Part shown: one piece after another, positions 55,385-64,000 of the stretch
Numbering within the stretch: the stretch's first letter is position 1
Layout: each line of letters begins with the position of its first letter
Origin: Blastocystis hominis
Lineage: Eukaryota; Sar; Bigyra; Opalinata; Blastocystidae
DNA: 64,000 nt
Assembly: GCF_000151665.1 (NCBI RefSeq)
Contig: NW_013171865.1
Span: 278,001-342,000, forward strand
Direction: 5' to 3'
Notes under the pieces: generated by a model
What the model saw: only the letters and a program-made list of their open reading frames with translations
What the model was told of the DNA's origin: nothing
The model's database searches: none
Made by a program: the position numbers and the translations under genes

Positions 55385-58300
55385 CTACTGCACCAGCGAC
55401 AACACCGTCTGCGTCAGCTCGGGATCCTGGCTCCGCACCGCGATCTTCAGCACACATCCGTACTGCTGGCTCAGAATCACTTGGCACCGCGCCATCACCA
55501 GCGTCTCTCCCAGCACGCGTCCCGCGAGCAGCAGCGTATGATTGGTGGCCTACGTCACATCCCTCCGTCACGGCAACCCCCATGGGCACGCGCTCGCTTC
55601 CCTCCATGGGCGCGAGCCCCATCACCTCCACGATCTGCTTCACCGCGGTCTCCACGTCCTCGAACGGCAGCGTCACCTTCTCCACGGCCTCGCCCTGCGC
55701 CTCGCCGGCCTCGCTCCACGCCGCTCGGAAGTCGCTCACCGCGGGTCTGGCCACGAAGTCGGGGAAGCTCAGGAGCACGTCCTCGACGGGATACTCCTCC
55801 TCGAAGCCCTCGATCGCGTCCACGTCGTCCAGCTCCTCCTCCTCCACGTCCTTCGCCACGAACTTCACCGTCGCGCCGAACGCCGCCTCGGGCACGCCTC
55901 CCGCGGGATCGAACCCCAGCGCCGCGAAGCAGGTCCCCGCGCAGCCCCAGGGGATCGTGGCCGCGGGGAGCGCGAGGAGCGGCGTCCAGCAGGCGGCGTC
56001 GCCGTCGCGGAGAGCGAGCTGGACGGTCACGTCGGTCATGACCTGGCCTTCGATCGTGTTCTCCACGCTGAACTCCAGCACCACGTGCCGAGCGAACACG
56101 TGCTTCCGCACGCTCACCGCGTACTCCGTCTCCGCCTCCGTCAGACGCACCGCGGGACTGCTCCGCACCACGCTCCCGAACGCCGCGAACTCCGCCTGCT
56201 CCAGCACACAGCTCTGCGACGATTCCCGCGGGACGGACAACGACTCCCGCGGGGAAGAGCACGCCGCCGCCGCCGCCTCCTCGCGACGCGGCTTGGCGAT
56301 TACCGCGGGGAGATGCTCGAAATCGATGGTTTCCACGTTCTGCTCGCGCGCCGCCAGCAGCCGCTCCCGCAGGTTCCCCGCGTCCAGTTTCCCCGGTTTC
56401 TCCAGTTTCTCCGATCGGTCTCCGGCTGCTCCTTCTTCCTAGACTGGACCGGTTTCCCCGTTTCTACCCCTCTCTGCGCGTCCAGATTCCGCAGTGCCAC
56501 GAGCGCGGCAACGGCTCTTTCCCGCGCTTCGTCGTTCTCGTCGCTCAGACTCCCGCGCAGCAGCGTCTCCACGCCGCGCCTCACCGCGGGGACCCTCTCG
56601 GCGAAACGCCCGAGCGCCTGGATGGCCGCCGCGCGCACCGCCGCTCCCTCCAAAATCACGCGGTTGTACAGAAACCGCGTGAAACGCCCGGGCGCCACCG
56701 CGGCGGCGCCTTCCGCGGATAACACGTGCAGCACGCGGATGATGACCCGCGGGAAATCGCAGTCCTCGATGCACTCGCAGAGCTGCAGCAGAACCGGCTC
56801 CATAGCCGCGGGAATCGCGTGCATAATCGCGATCAGCGTATCCACAATCGCGGTTTTCAGCGCCTCCGACCCCTCCTAGCGCTCACATCCCCGCGGGACG
56901 CCTACACAGCGCAGCAGCGAGCCGAGGAAGGCGAGAATTGCCGAGACCTTCTCCGGGAATTTCTCAGTCAAGCTCAGCAAGGACCGCACCAGCAGCTGCT
57001 TGAACTCGTCGTCCAGATCGGCCATTGTCCCGTTCAGCTGCTTCAGCAGGCCGTCGATCCTATCGGTCAGCGCGTCCCCGCGGGGATACCGGGCCTCGTC
57101 GACGGTCTGCAGCAGCGTGCTGATCGCCAGCGTCGCGATCGACCGGTTCGCGTCGCCCGCCAAAACCTCCAGATCCCCGTTGCAGCTCGCCACGCTCGCC
57201 GGATTCCGCCGTGACAACTCGTGCAGCAGCCGAACCGCGGCAAACCGGTTCGCCGCGCGCGACGAGCCCAGCTGGATCTGCAGCATGTTCACCGCGGGGG
57301 AGAGCTCCGCCTCGGTCAGATCGGGGAAACGGAGAAACGCGCGGGCAGCTTCGAAGGCGACCATCTAGAGAGAAGGAGAGAACCGCGGGGACATCGTTGG
57401 CGTGGCGAAGACATTTGACAAGGAGGTCAAAAAGCGCGGGGCGAAGCTCCTGCGCGGGATCTTCGCGAAGCAGCAAAATGGCGGCACGAAGAAGCTGGCA
57501 GACCGCCAACGGCGAAGACGGCAATCGCTGCTGCAGCTGCGCCACCAACTACCCCTAATCGTGGAAACGTGGAACCACCTTGGCGAGCGCGAGCCGGTCG
57601 TTGCGTTTCATGGCGAAAAGGAGGAGAAAACCGTGGTATTGGACCATCTCGTCGGTGTAATTCAGCGATTGGCCGATTTCGCTGGACCAGCGACGAATCG
57701 CCTCAGGACTCACGCTGAGCAGGTAGAGGCCGCAGAGGAGGGCGGAGGAGGCGACGATCGGGTTTTTGTGGACGATGGCTTGCTTGATGTAACGCTCGGT
57801 TTGGGAGAGGAGCGAGGCCTAATGATGATGAGGAGGATGGCATGATCGATCCTACGTCGAGGATGCGGGAGAGTACGCGGAGACTGTTCGCTCGGAAGAG
57901 TTCGTTGTCCGAGTTGAGGTCTTTGAGGAGTGTGCTCACGATGATGATAACTTCTTCCGCAGAGGTCTTTTCGGCGATTTCTTTGATGAACAGATAGGCC
58001 ATGCGACGCAGGTTCGGCTAGAATGAATCAGAATCAGGGAGAGAGAGAAATACCTCCTGGCTTTGGAACAGCTTCGTAGCGCCGAAGAAAACGTCACTCA
58101 CTTCGTTGTTGGTGAGTGTTTCGCCCTCCACGATCACCAGATAGAGCACTTTCGCCATGAGCAAGCAGCACAAGTCCGGCTTGTTGGTTACGACGTCTGG
58201 ATTGTTAAAGGCTCTGCATTCCTGCAGAACGGCCGATTTTGTGAGTCCATAGAACGGAGAGCCTACACAGAATCAAAACCATGCTTCTAGAGCGAACGTT

Positions 58301-58415
58301 TTAAATCGTCGTCCTTGTCGTGCCCTCCCAAATCGAAAAACTCCTTGCGGATGATGTTCAACACAGATTCAGGCTGGTCCTGGTCTTGGTTGTCTTTCCG
58401 AGTCTGATTATCCAT
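55385..58415 (-). CDS. COPG: Coatomer subunit gamma (COPI)
   Basis: COPI coat subunit for Golgi-to-ER transport. MDNQTRKDNQDQDQPES starts at 58415. Adaptin-like repeats follow: AYLFIKEIAEKTSAEEVIII (COPG: CYLTIKEMSCIAEDVIIV), AAVRLLHELSRRNPASVASCN, NRSIATLAISTLLQT and FLYNRVILEGAAVRAAAIQAL. The ear domain has VRLTEAETEYAVSVRKHVF, EGFEEEYPVEDVLLSFPDFV and a C-terminus like the other gamma-COPs, LKIAVRSQDPELTQTVLSLV. About 880 residues, as expected. Middle exons are strikingly GC-rich and alanine/arginine-rich on the other frames, which creates false long ORFs there. Confidence 0.95.
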
Positions 58416-58541
58416 CAGTAGGTGTGAATCTCCAAGAGAATGGATTTTATGCTGAATCAAGAAATGCCAAAAATCGGGAGAAAACCAGCAAGATTATAGA
58501 AGTGTATCATTTTACGGAATATCCTCCCAAATAATTTTGAC

Positions 58542-59096
58542 ATGGCATTGACACCGGGAGCAAAGATTGAGGACAGTGATATCGCGTTCATTGCACAACT
58601 CGAGCAAAGCATCGAGGAACATGAGTATAGCCGATCTTCGGAGGACATACAAGCCTACCTGAGCGTGAGTCAGTCGTTAGAGGGACTTTTAAGGAATGAG
58701 AAGGCGGTCGAACATTTGAAGGATTTTGTCGTGGATGAGCGATGCGAGGAGAATATTCTTTTCCTTTTGGATGTTAATTATTTCAAAATGATCTACAACG
58801 ACAGTAATTACAGCGTGAGTCAAGTATTTTTGTTCTGCTCTCTGCTATTATAGAAACTATTGAAGGTCAACAAGATTGTACAGCAATATCTAATTCCTGT
58901 GTGTGTTTTGTTTGGATTGTGAGTCTAGGGAGAATCGTATGCGCAGTTGTACATTCCACGCTCTGTTATTGACCACTTCCACGCAACATATAAGAAATCA
59001 GAGGAGCTTCCTCCTATCACTTTGTTCGATGAAGTGGAGAAGGTTGTGATCGAAACGGTTCGCAAAGTAGTTGCACGGGGTCTGCGTAAGGCATAG
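58542..59096 (+). CDS. RGS-domain protein
   Basis: Short protein made almost wholly of an RGS domain, which speeds GTP hydrolysis on G-alpha subunits. SQSLEGLLRNEKAVEHLKDF, CEENILFLLDVNYFK is the classic core (FxxFxxxExxxENxxFWxxVxxF). A 40-nt intron leads to LLKVNKIVQQYL, another to YAQLYIPRSVIDHF and LFDEVEKVVIETVRKVV. The order and spacing fit RGS. It ends at TAG 59094-59096. A G-alpha partner is not in the window. Confidence 0.75.
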
Positions 59097-59208
59097 ACGA
59101 GTTATCAAAAGTTCATTCGCTCAGCAAATATTCGCCGATTGCTCGCCATGACAGTCCAAGACATAAAGGTAATGCCAGAAAATGTAATCGAATTATAACG
59201 TATTTGTT

Positions 59209-59216
59209 CACAAACA
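59209..59216 (-). terminator. TGTTTGTG motif that would create the CHK2-like stop codon
   Basis: On the minus strand the frame reads TCG AAG T, then GGAG, then TGTTTGTG. Poly(A) after the T at 59221 gives UAA. Confidence 0.65.
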
Positions 59217-59220
59217 CTCC

Positions 59221-61560
59221 ACTTCGACTCGACTTTCTTTGGAGAAAAGTAACTCAAAATATCACGCGAGGCGACCATTCCCTTTTTCATCGCTTTCTTT
59301 TTCTCTGGACTGTAGCTGCTACTACTCGCAGTCCCATTATTTGTATTACTGTTTGTATTAGTATTTATATTTATATTAGTATTAGTATTGCTGTTGCTAT
59401 GGCTATTCCTAGACTCACTTCCATTCCCATTGCTTTCCTGTTGTTGTTCCTGTAATTGTTCCTGTTGTTGTTGTTGTTGTTGTTTCTTCTTCTTCTCTTC
59501 GCTTTTAATCGCATCAAAGATCGACGACGCCACCACCGCCGCCTTCAATCCGCTTCGAAACGGCGTTCCCGGCCGACTGGACGCTCCCGACTCCCCGTTC
59601 ACATGCACCTTCTTGCTCTCCGGCGTCGAAAAACTATCCGTGTGAACGAGAATCTCCGGGATGTTCGACCCCACGTTCTCCTCGTCGCAGCTGCTATCCA
59701 CGATCAAGCGAGAGACCTCTCGCAGCCTCCACTGGTTCCCATACCGCCGGCTCTTCCACAGATAATCCTCGTCGTTCGCCTGGCTGTCCGCGATGATGTT
59801 CGCCTTCCCGTCCTTCGGCGAATCCACGTGCGAGTCCGTGATCGCGCTCGGATGCACGTTGCTCAGCTGCTCATTGCAGAGCAGATTCGACAGCGACTCC
59901 TCCTTCTCCTCCGGAAATAACTGGCTCGCCAGCTGGCTCGCGAGCTGCGAAAACTCCACCTATCGCTCACTCTGCTCTCGCAAAGCCAAAACGTTTTGGA
60001 TCCAGGGGTGCTGCAGCGCCTCGTCGATCGTCAGACGCTTCGCCGGATCCACGACGACCAACTTGGTGATCAGATCCTTCGCTTCGGCGGAGATTCCCTT
60101 CCACACCGGGCTCTGGAAGCTGATTTCCGCGCCCATGATTTGCTGCGAGAGCGATTCGGCGCTGAACGGCAGGCTTCCCGACAGCACGACAAACAGCAAA
60201 ACGCCCAGACTCCACATATCGACCGCTTTTCCGTAGGTGGTTTTGAGTCCGTGCTTCCCTCGACGCTCCAGAATCTACGCGTCGATTGCTGCGAGAGCAA
60301 GAAAACCTCCGGAGCGTAGTACTGCGGCGTTCCGCAGTAGGTGTGAAGGCCGTCGGCGACCGACTTGGCGAGTCCGAAATCGGTGACTTTGATGGCGGTG
60401 TTGTTGTTTTCGTACATGAGGAGAATGTTCTCGGGCTTGATATCGCGATGCACGATGTTCCGATGGTGGAGATAGTGGATCACTTCCAGCACGTTCTGCA
60501 TCAGCGACCGCGCCTCCACCTCGTTGTATCGCCCCAGCTTGATGATTCGGTCGAAGAGATCGCCGCCCGTCACGAGTTCCATGATTATGTATAAGTGTTT
60601 CTGCGGCGTCAGACCCGCGCTCCATCCCGACCTTTCCCTGAATGATTTCCTTCATGAACGGAATCCCTGGATGGCTTAAGCTGCCCAGAAGCTCCGCTTC
60701 GCGCAGGATCGTTTTCATCTGGTCTTCCTACGACGTTCAGAGCTCTCTACGCCGCATACACGGTACATGACTTGGCGGAGATCGATGATCTTCGCGGCGT
60801 ACATGTCTCCGGTTGAGATTTCGCGGCAAAGCTTGACTTCGCCGAAATTGCCCTTGCCCAAGGGGCCTTCCATTCGATACCGATCTTCAAAGCCATCCAG
60901 TCTAGAGAAGAAATCGTGGAGAGAGAAGAGAAAAGTACTCTTGAGAGACGAGGGAGTTCGTGACTTGAAGGGGCTTGGATGGGTCTTGAAAGATGAAGGC
61001 ATGCACTTTCGATGCAGAGGGATTGAGAGAGGAGGAGGAGGAGGATGGCGTGGCAAAAACTAGACTAATCGTATCTCCCTAGAGAAAGGAAGCATGAGAA
61101 CAAGGTACGTGAGTGAGAGAGAAGCGCTGATTCTTTGGGAGTCGATCGCCATTGATATATGTTCCGTTGGTGCTGGTATCAATAAGAATGATTTTGCAGG
61201 GAGAAACAGCACGATCAACAAAAATACGGCAGTGGTACTAGAATAGCAATAAAGAGAGCAAGCTCTACGGAACTAATATAGTTTTCTGGAAAGAAAATAT
61301 CACACTGCGGATTGCGACCAATAACAAACTAGAATCATCAAACTTTAAAAGTAAGTACTTCGTCTTTTCCACCGAGCTCAAAACAGGGATCAGACGAGAG
61401 ACTAATGAGTTTCCCCCACAACTTCACATCCTATTCGTTAATATCAAACCGACATCAACTTACATTTTCAATTTCATTCACATTTTGAGTGTTGCTGCCG
61501 GGTCTATGGAAAAGGGGAAAAACAAAGACTACGACTCACCAATATTTTGCGTCGCCGGTA
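59221..61560 (-). CDS. CHK2/RAD53-like FHA-domain checkpoint kinase
   Basis: DNA-damage kinase. The N-terminal FHA domain reads FVIGRNPQCDIFF, SSYHCRIFVD and DTSTNGTYINGDRL (GR, S-x-x-H and NGT motifs). The kinase domain has RYRMEGPLGKGNFGEVKL (glycine loop), YAAKIIDL (VAIK lysine), HRDIKPENILL, VTDFGLAKS (DFG) and CGTPQYYAPEV (APE), and WSLGVLLFVVLSG. The tail has SQ sites (FSQLASQLASQLF), a Q-run and an asparagine/threonine run, and ends ILSYFSPKKVESK. The start near 61560 is not resolved. The tail's stop seems created by polyadenylation. Confidence 0.88.
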
Positions 61561-61712
61561 TCTCATTCATTGAGATATTTTTTACCAAAAAGCCTGTGTA
61601 GTAAACTACATAAAGAATCAAATCGATTTGGTTTCATCCGCTATTATACCAAAACTATCTCGTATTTTGGGGTGGAAAATCGAAATCTGGCTAGAAAAGA
61701 TTCCACACGGTG

Positions 61713-63283
61713 ATGAGTAGTTTGTATATAGAAGCTTCGAAAATCATCCAACAGTTCTGGAACAAAAGAGCTTCTCTGAAAACTCTTGTATATGGCTCAC
61801 GTTCTGATAAAAAAGTAAATTAGTTGATCGTTATTTTACATCCTAGGGATATTTGTTTGCGTTATGCTCAAAAACATTACAAGCACAACATCTACTCCAG
61901 AGTATTATAGAAAATTGCGATGCTCTGGACAAGGAAACAGTTCGGAACAAATCTCTTCTATATGTAATGCTTTATGACGAAATATTTGGCCAAGGAGTTA
62001 GAGTACACAACTAATTTTGCATAGAAAATGTAGGGGGGAGGAGCTCTTGCTCGTGCCATTCGCCAAGCCAAGCAGCCAATTATGAAGTATCTGTCGATTC
62101 GAATGAAGGAATCCAATGTAAATTCTGTTCAAGAACTGCTTCCTACGAATGAGAATACGAATGCGAGCACACAGTCCATGGAGGTAAGGACTCAATCTCT
62201 TCTAGAGATTAGAAATGGAAATTCATCCGTGTGAATCAAGTGAAGTCTTCTGTCGACGCAGTACTTGAGAATCTCCAACGTAGAACCGAAATCGTTTTGT
62301 TTTCTTATTTTTTTTAGAAAGCTACGGCAAGGAGCAGGTATCCCGAGACACCCTCATCCCCTGCGTTCTACGAATTCCAGCATCGCTCGATATCCACGAC
62401 AACCCGCTCGTCACTTCTTCCACTGTGATTCTTCAAACCAAAGCGTCTTGTCTCCCTCCTTTTTTCCTGATGGCCAAAACGAATCCTAAAGAACGCTTCG
62501 ATGTGATCGACGCCACTGCTGCACCCGGAAACAAAACCACTTTCTTAGGCGATTTGCTTCGCGACCGAGGCACTGTCTTCGCATTCGACCGCGACGCAAA
62601 GCGATTTCAGATTCTCTCGCAGCGCTGCGAGGCTTTCGGCAGCGGAAACGTCGTCGTTTTGCGGGTAGAATCACGGACAGATCGAATGCATTCACGGAAA
62701 CTTTCTCGAAACGGATCCTTCCTCGCCCAAATTCCAAAACGTGAAGTGCATTCTGGTCGATCCTTCTTGCAGTGGCAGCGGAATGACGCATACGTCTCTC
62801 GATATCACACCTCCATCTCGCCAGCGAATCCAGAGCCTGACCAAGTTTCAGTTGCAATGCATCGAGCACGCGGCGAAATTTCCATCGGTGCGTCGCATCA
62901 GCTATTCGACGTGTAGTGTTTACAAGGAAGAAAACGAGGAGGTGGTTGCCAAGGCACTGAACAGCCTGGGTTCTGCTTGGGAACTGGAAGCGATTGCTCC
63001 AGAACTGGGTCGAGGAGGATTTGTGGTTGATGGTCTGAGTGAAGCGCAAGCTTCGTGCGTAGTTCGTTGTGAGAAGGAGGATGAAGAGATGGGTCAAGGC
63101 TTTTTTGTGTGCGTTTTTACCAGAAAAGATGGAAAGAGGGAAAAAGAGGGAAGTGAGGCGAAGAGTCGAGCGAGCAAAGTGAAAAAGATGGAGAAAGTGG
63201 TGAAGAAACCTGTGCTTCGCAGTGTATCGAAGAGTAAGAAGCGAGCACCCAGGCATGGAAAAAAGGTACCTTTGGTGAAATAG
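61713..63283 (+). CDS. NSUN5: rRNA m5C methyltransferase NSUN5-like
   Basis: NOL1/NOP2/Sun family; NSUN5/Rcm1 methylates 25S/28S rRNA. MSSLYIEASKIIQQFWNKRAS, then LKTLVYGSR, YVMLYDEIFGQGVRGGG, WKFIRVNQVKSSVDAVLEN, VIDATAAPGNKTTFLGDLL (SAM site), ILVDPSCSGSGMT (PSCSGSG) and YSTCSVYKEENEEVV (catalytic Cys in TCS) match NSUN5 in order. Near 62650-62668 the frame must shift by one, or a 19-nt intron must be removed. A lysine-rich nucleolar-type tail ends PRHGKKVPLVK at TAG 63281-63283. Confidence 0.88.
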
Positions 63284-64000
63284 TATTGTTTGTTTAATAT
63301 AGTGGATAGAGAGAAATGGGTACGTAGAGCATGAAGCAAGGAATCACAAATACTGCAGAGAAAGCACATTATCAATTTGGTTTTATGATACAAAGAGGAC
63401 TGTGTTTCTATGGGTATCTATAGAGGGGTATATTCTTTGATGAATTGATAATGAAAATTGAGAAAAAAGCAATACTTTGATAACAGATAATTGTCATCAA
63501 ATTGGTAATAAAGAATGATATCCTTATTATTAATGTGATGATGGAGAATGATGACGACAATTGTGATTCCTTTGTCGTTGGATAATCCTCCAACCGAATT
63601 TGAGTCCTCAACTGCCCTTCCTTGATTAATCGATCGATAATTATCGGTCAGGAACCGGACTTCACACTAGCTTGCGCCAAAGTCACACTTCTAGTTGATA
63701 TTATTAGGATGACTCATTTTCACTGTTTTTTTAATTAGTATTTACATTGTACACCACAAATCCATTTTGCACTAAACGCACAATTGCAGCTCTAGTTTGA
63801 CAATCGTATCGAATGGTGCAGATCCACATTTATCACATTCGATTCAATATTAAATCTGAAAGAGAATAGTATCCATTCTCGTTAATCACTAATAAGAGTA
63901 TAATTCATATAAATATTACCATATGCTACATCTCAATCTATCTGAAGACAGTGACTAGTTGAAAATATGCCCAAATTGAATGTGTTTTACCAATGTTAAG
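63284..64000. other. AT-rich end of the window
   Basis: About 715 bases. TTGTTTGTTT at about 63287-63296 fits the NSUN5 end. Short open stretches on the minus strand (for example DLHHSIRL near 63820) are too short to call. Nothing else supported. Confidence 0.35.

Noticed and set aside
55280-56879. Long plus-strand frames rich in R, P, S and H
   Set aside because: They are antisense to the conserved, GC-rich coatomer gamma exons; composition is that of a shadow frame.
61489-61713. Plus-strand frame of 74 codons before NSUN5
   Set aside because: Overlaps the 5' exons of the CHK2-like kinase and shows no domain or splice support.
63780-63900. Minus-strand string CDKCGSAPFDTIV or DLHHSIRL suggestive of a zinc ribbon or LRR exon
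   Set aside because: Too short, interrupted by stops and in very AT-rich DNA.
1-64000. tRNA, rRNA, CRISPR arrays, transposons and virus-like elements
   Set aside because: I looked for conserved tRNA boxes, repeated spacers, terminal repeats and polymerase or integrase motifs and saw none that could be supported.

Overview
This window looks like nuclear DNA of an intron-rich, very compact protist, most likely Blastocystis or a close relative (stramenopile). Three things point there. Almost every gene is cut by tiny GT-AG introns, mostly about 28-37 nt by my reading. TGTTTGTT-like motifs sit just past gene ends. Several genes have no encoded stop before that motif, so cleavage after a T plus poly(A) would create UAA, the stop-codon creation described for Blastocystis. 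No rRNA, tRNA, CRISPR, plasmid or virus-like element was recognised. The splice models were read by eye and positions may be off by a few bases.

Layout. 1-5 kb: the end of a PPi-phosphofructokinase gene, a bacterial-type YedF/DsrE gene, and an AT-rich stretch with LRR-like traces and a MORN/LRR gene built of small repeat exons. 5-19 kb: APC1, a NUDT14-like Nudix hydrolase, a coiled-coil protein, an EGF/transmembrane/RanBP2-zinc-finger protein, a CENP-L-like kinetochore protein, adenylosuccinate lyase, an SLC25A38-like carrier, an RS-domain protein, a small membrane protein and a histone-fold protein. 19-33 kb: a REEP/HVA22 protein, RICTOR, the NatB catalytic subunit NAA20, ITPA, an SH3BGRL-like protein, a choline-transporter-like protein, METTL1, a KsgA/DIM1 methylase, a small probably organelle-targeted protein and a membrane protein. 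33-45 kb: a helical protein, PRPF39, XPB, a PP2A B56-like subunit, an intronless GT4 glycosyltransferase, an SDR reductase and a MidA-like protein.

45-55 kb holds a recent direct tandem duplication of about 4.13 kb. The unit has most of an MRG-domain gene, a complete TFIIIC-like gene, a complete CHMP2/VPS2 gene and the 5' end of a GALK2-like gene. The order is full MRG, TFIIIC, CHMP2, truncated GALK, 32-nt filler, truncated MRG, TFIIIC, CHMP2, full GALK. 55-64 kb: coatomer gamma, an RGS protein, a CHK2-like FHA kinase and NSUN5, then an AT-rich end.

The genes are ordinary housekeeping genes on both strands and do not form one pathway. The most interesting signal is in how they end. Three convergent pairs (CENP-L/ADSL, NAA20/ITPA, helical protein/PRPF39) share an almost identical 15-bp element, TGTTTNNAACAAACA, that carries one polyadenylation motif per strand. 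In all three the two predicted mRNA ends are the same 23 nt apart.
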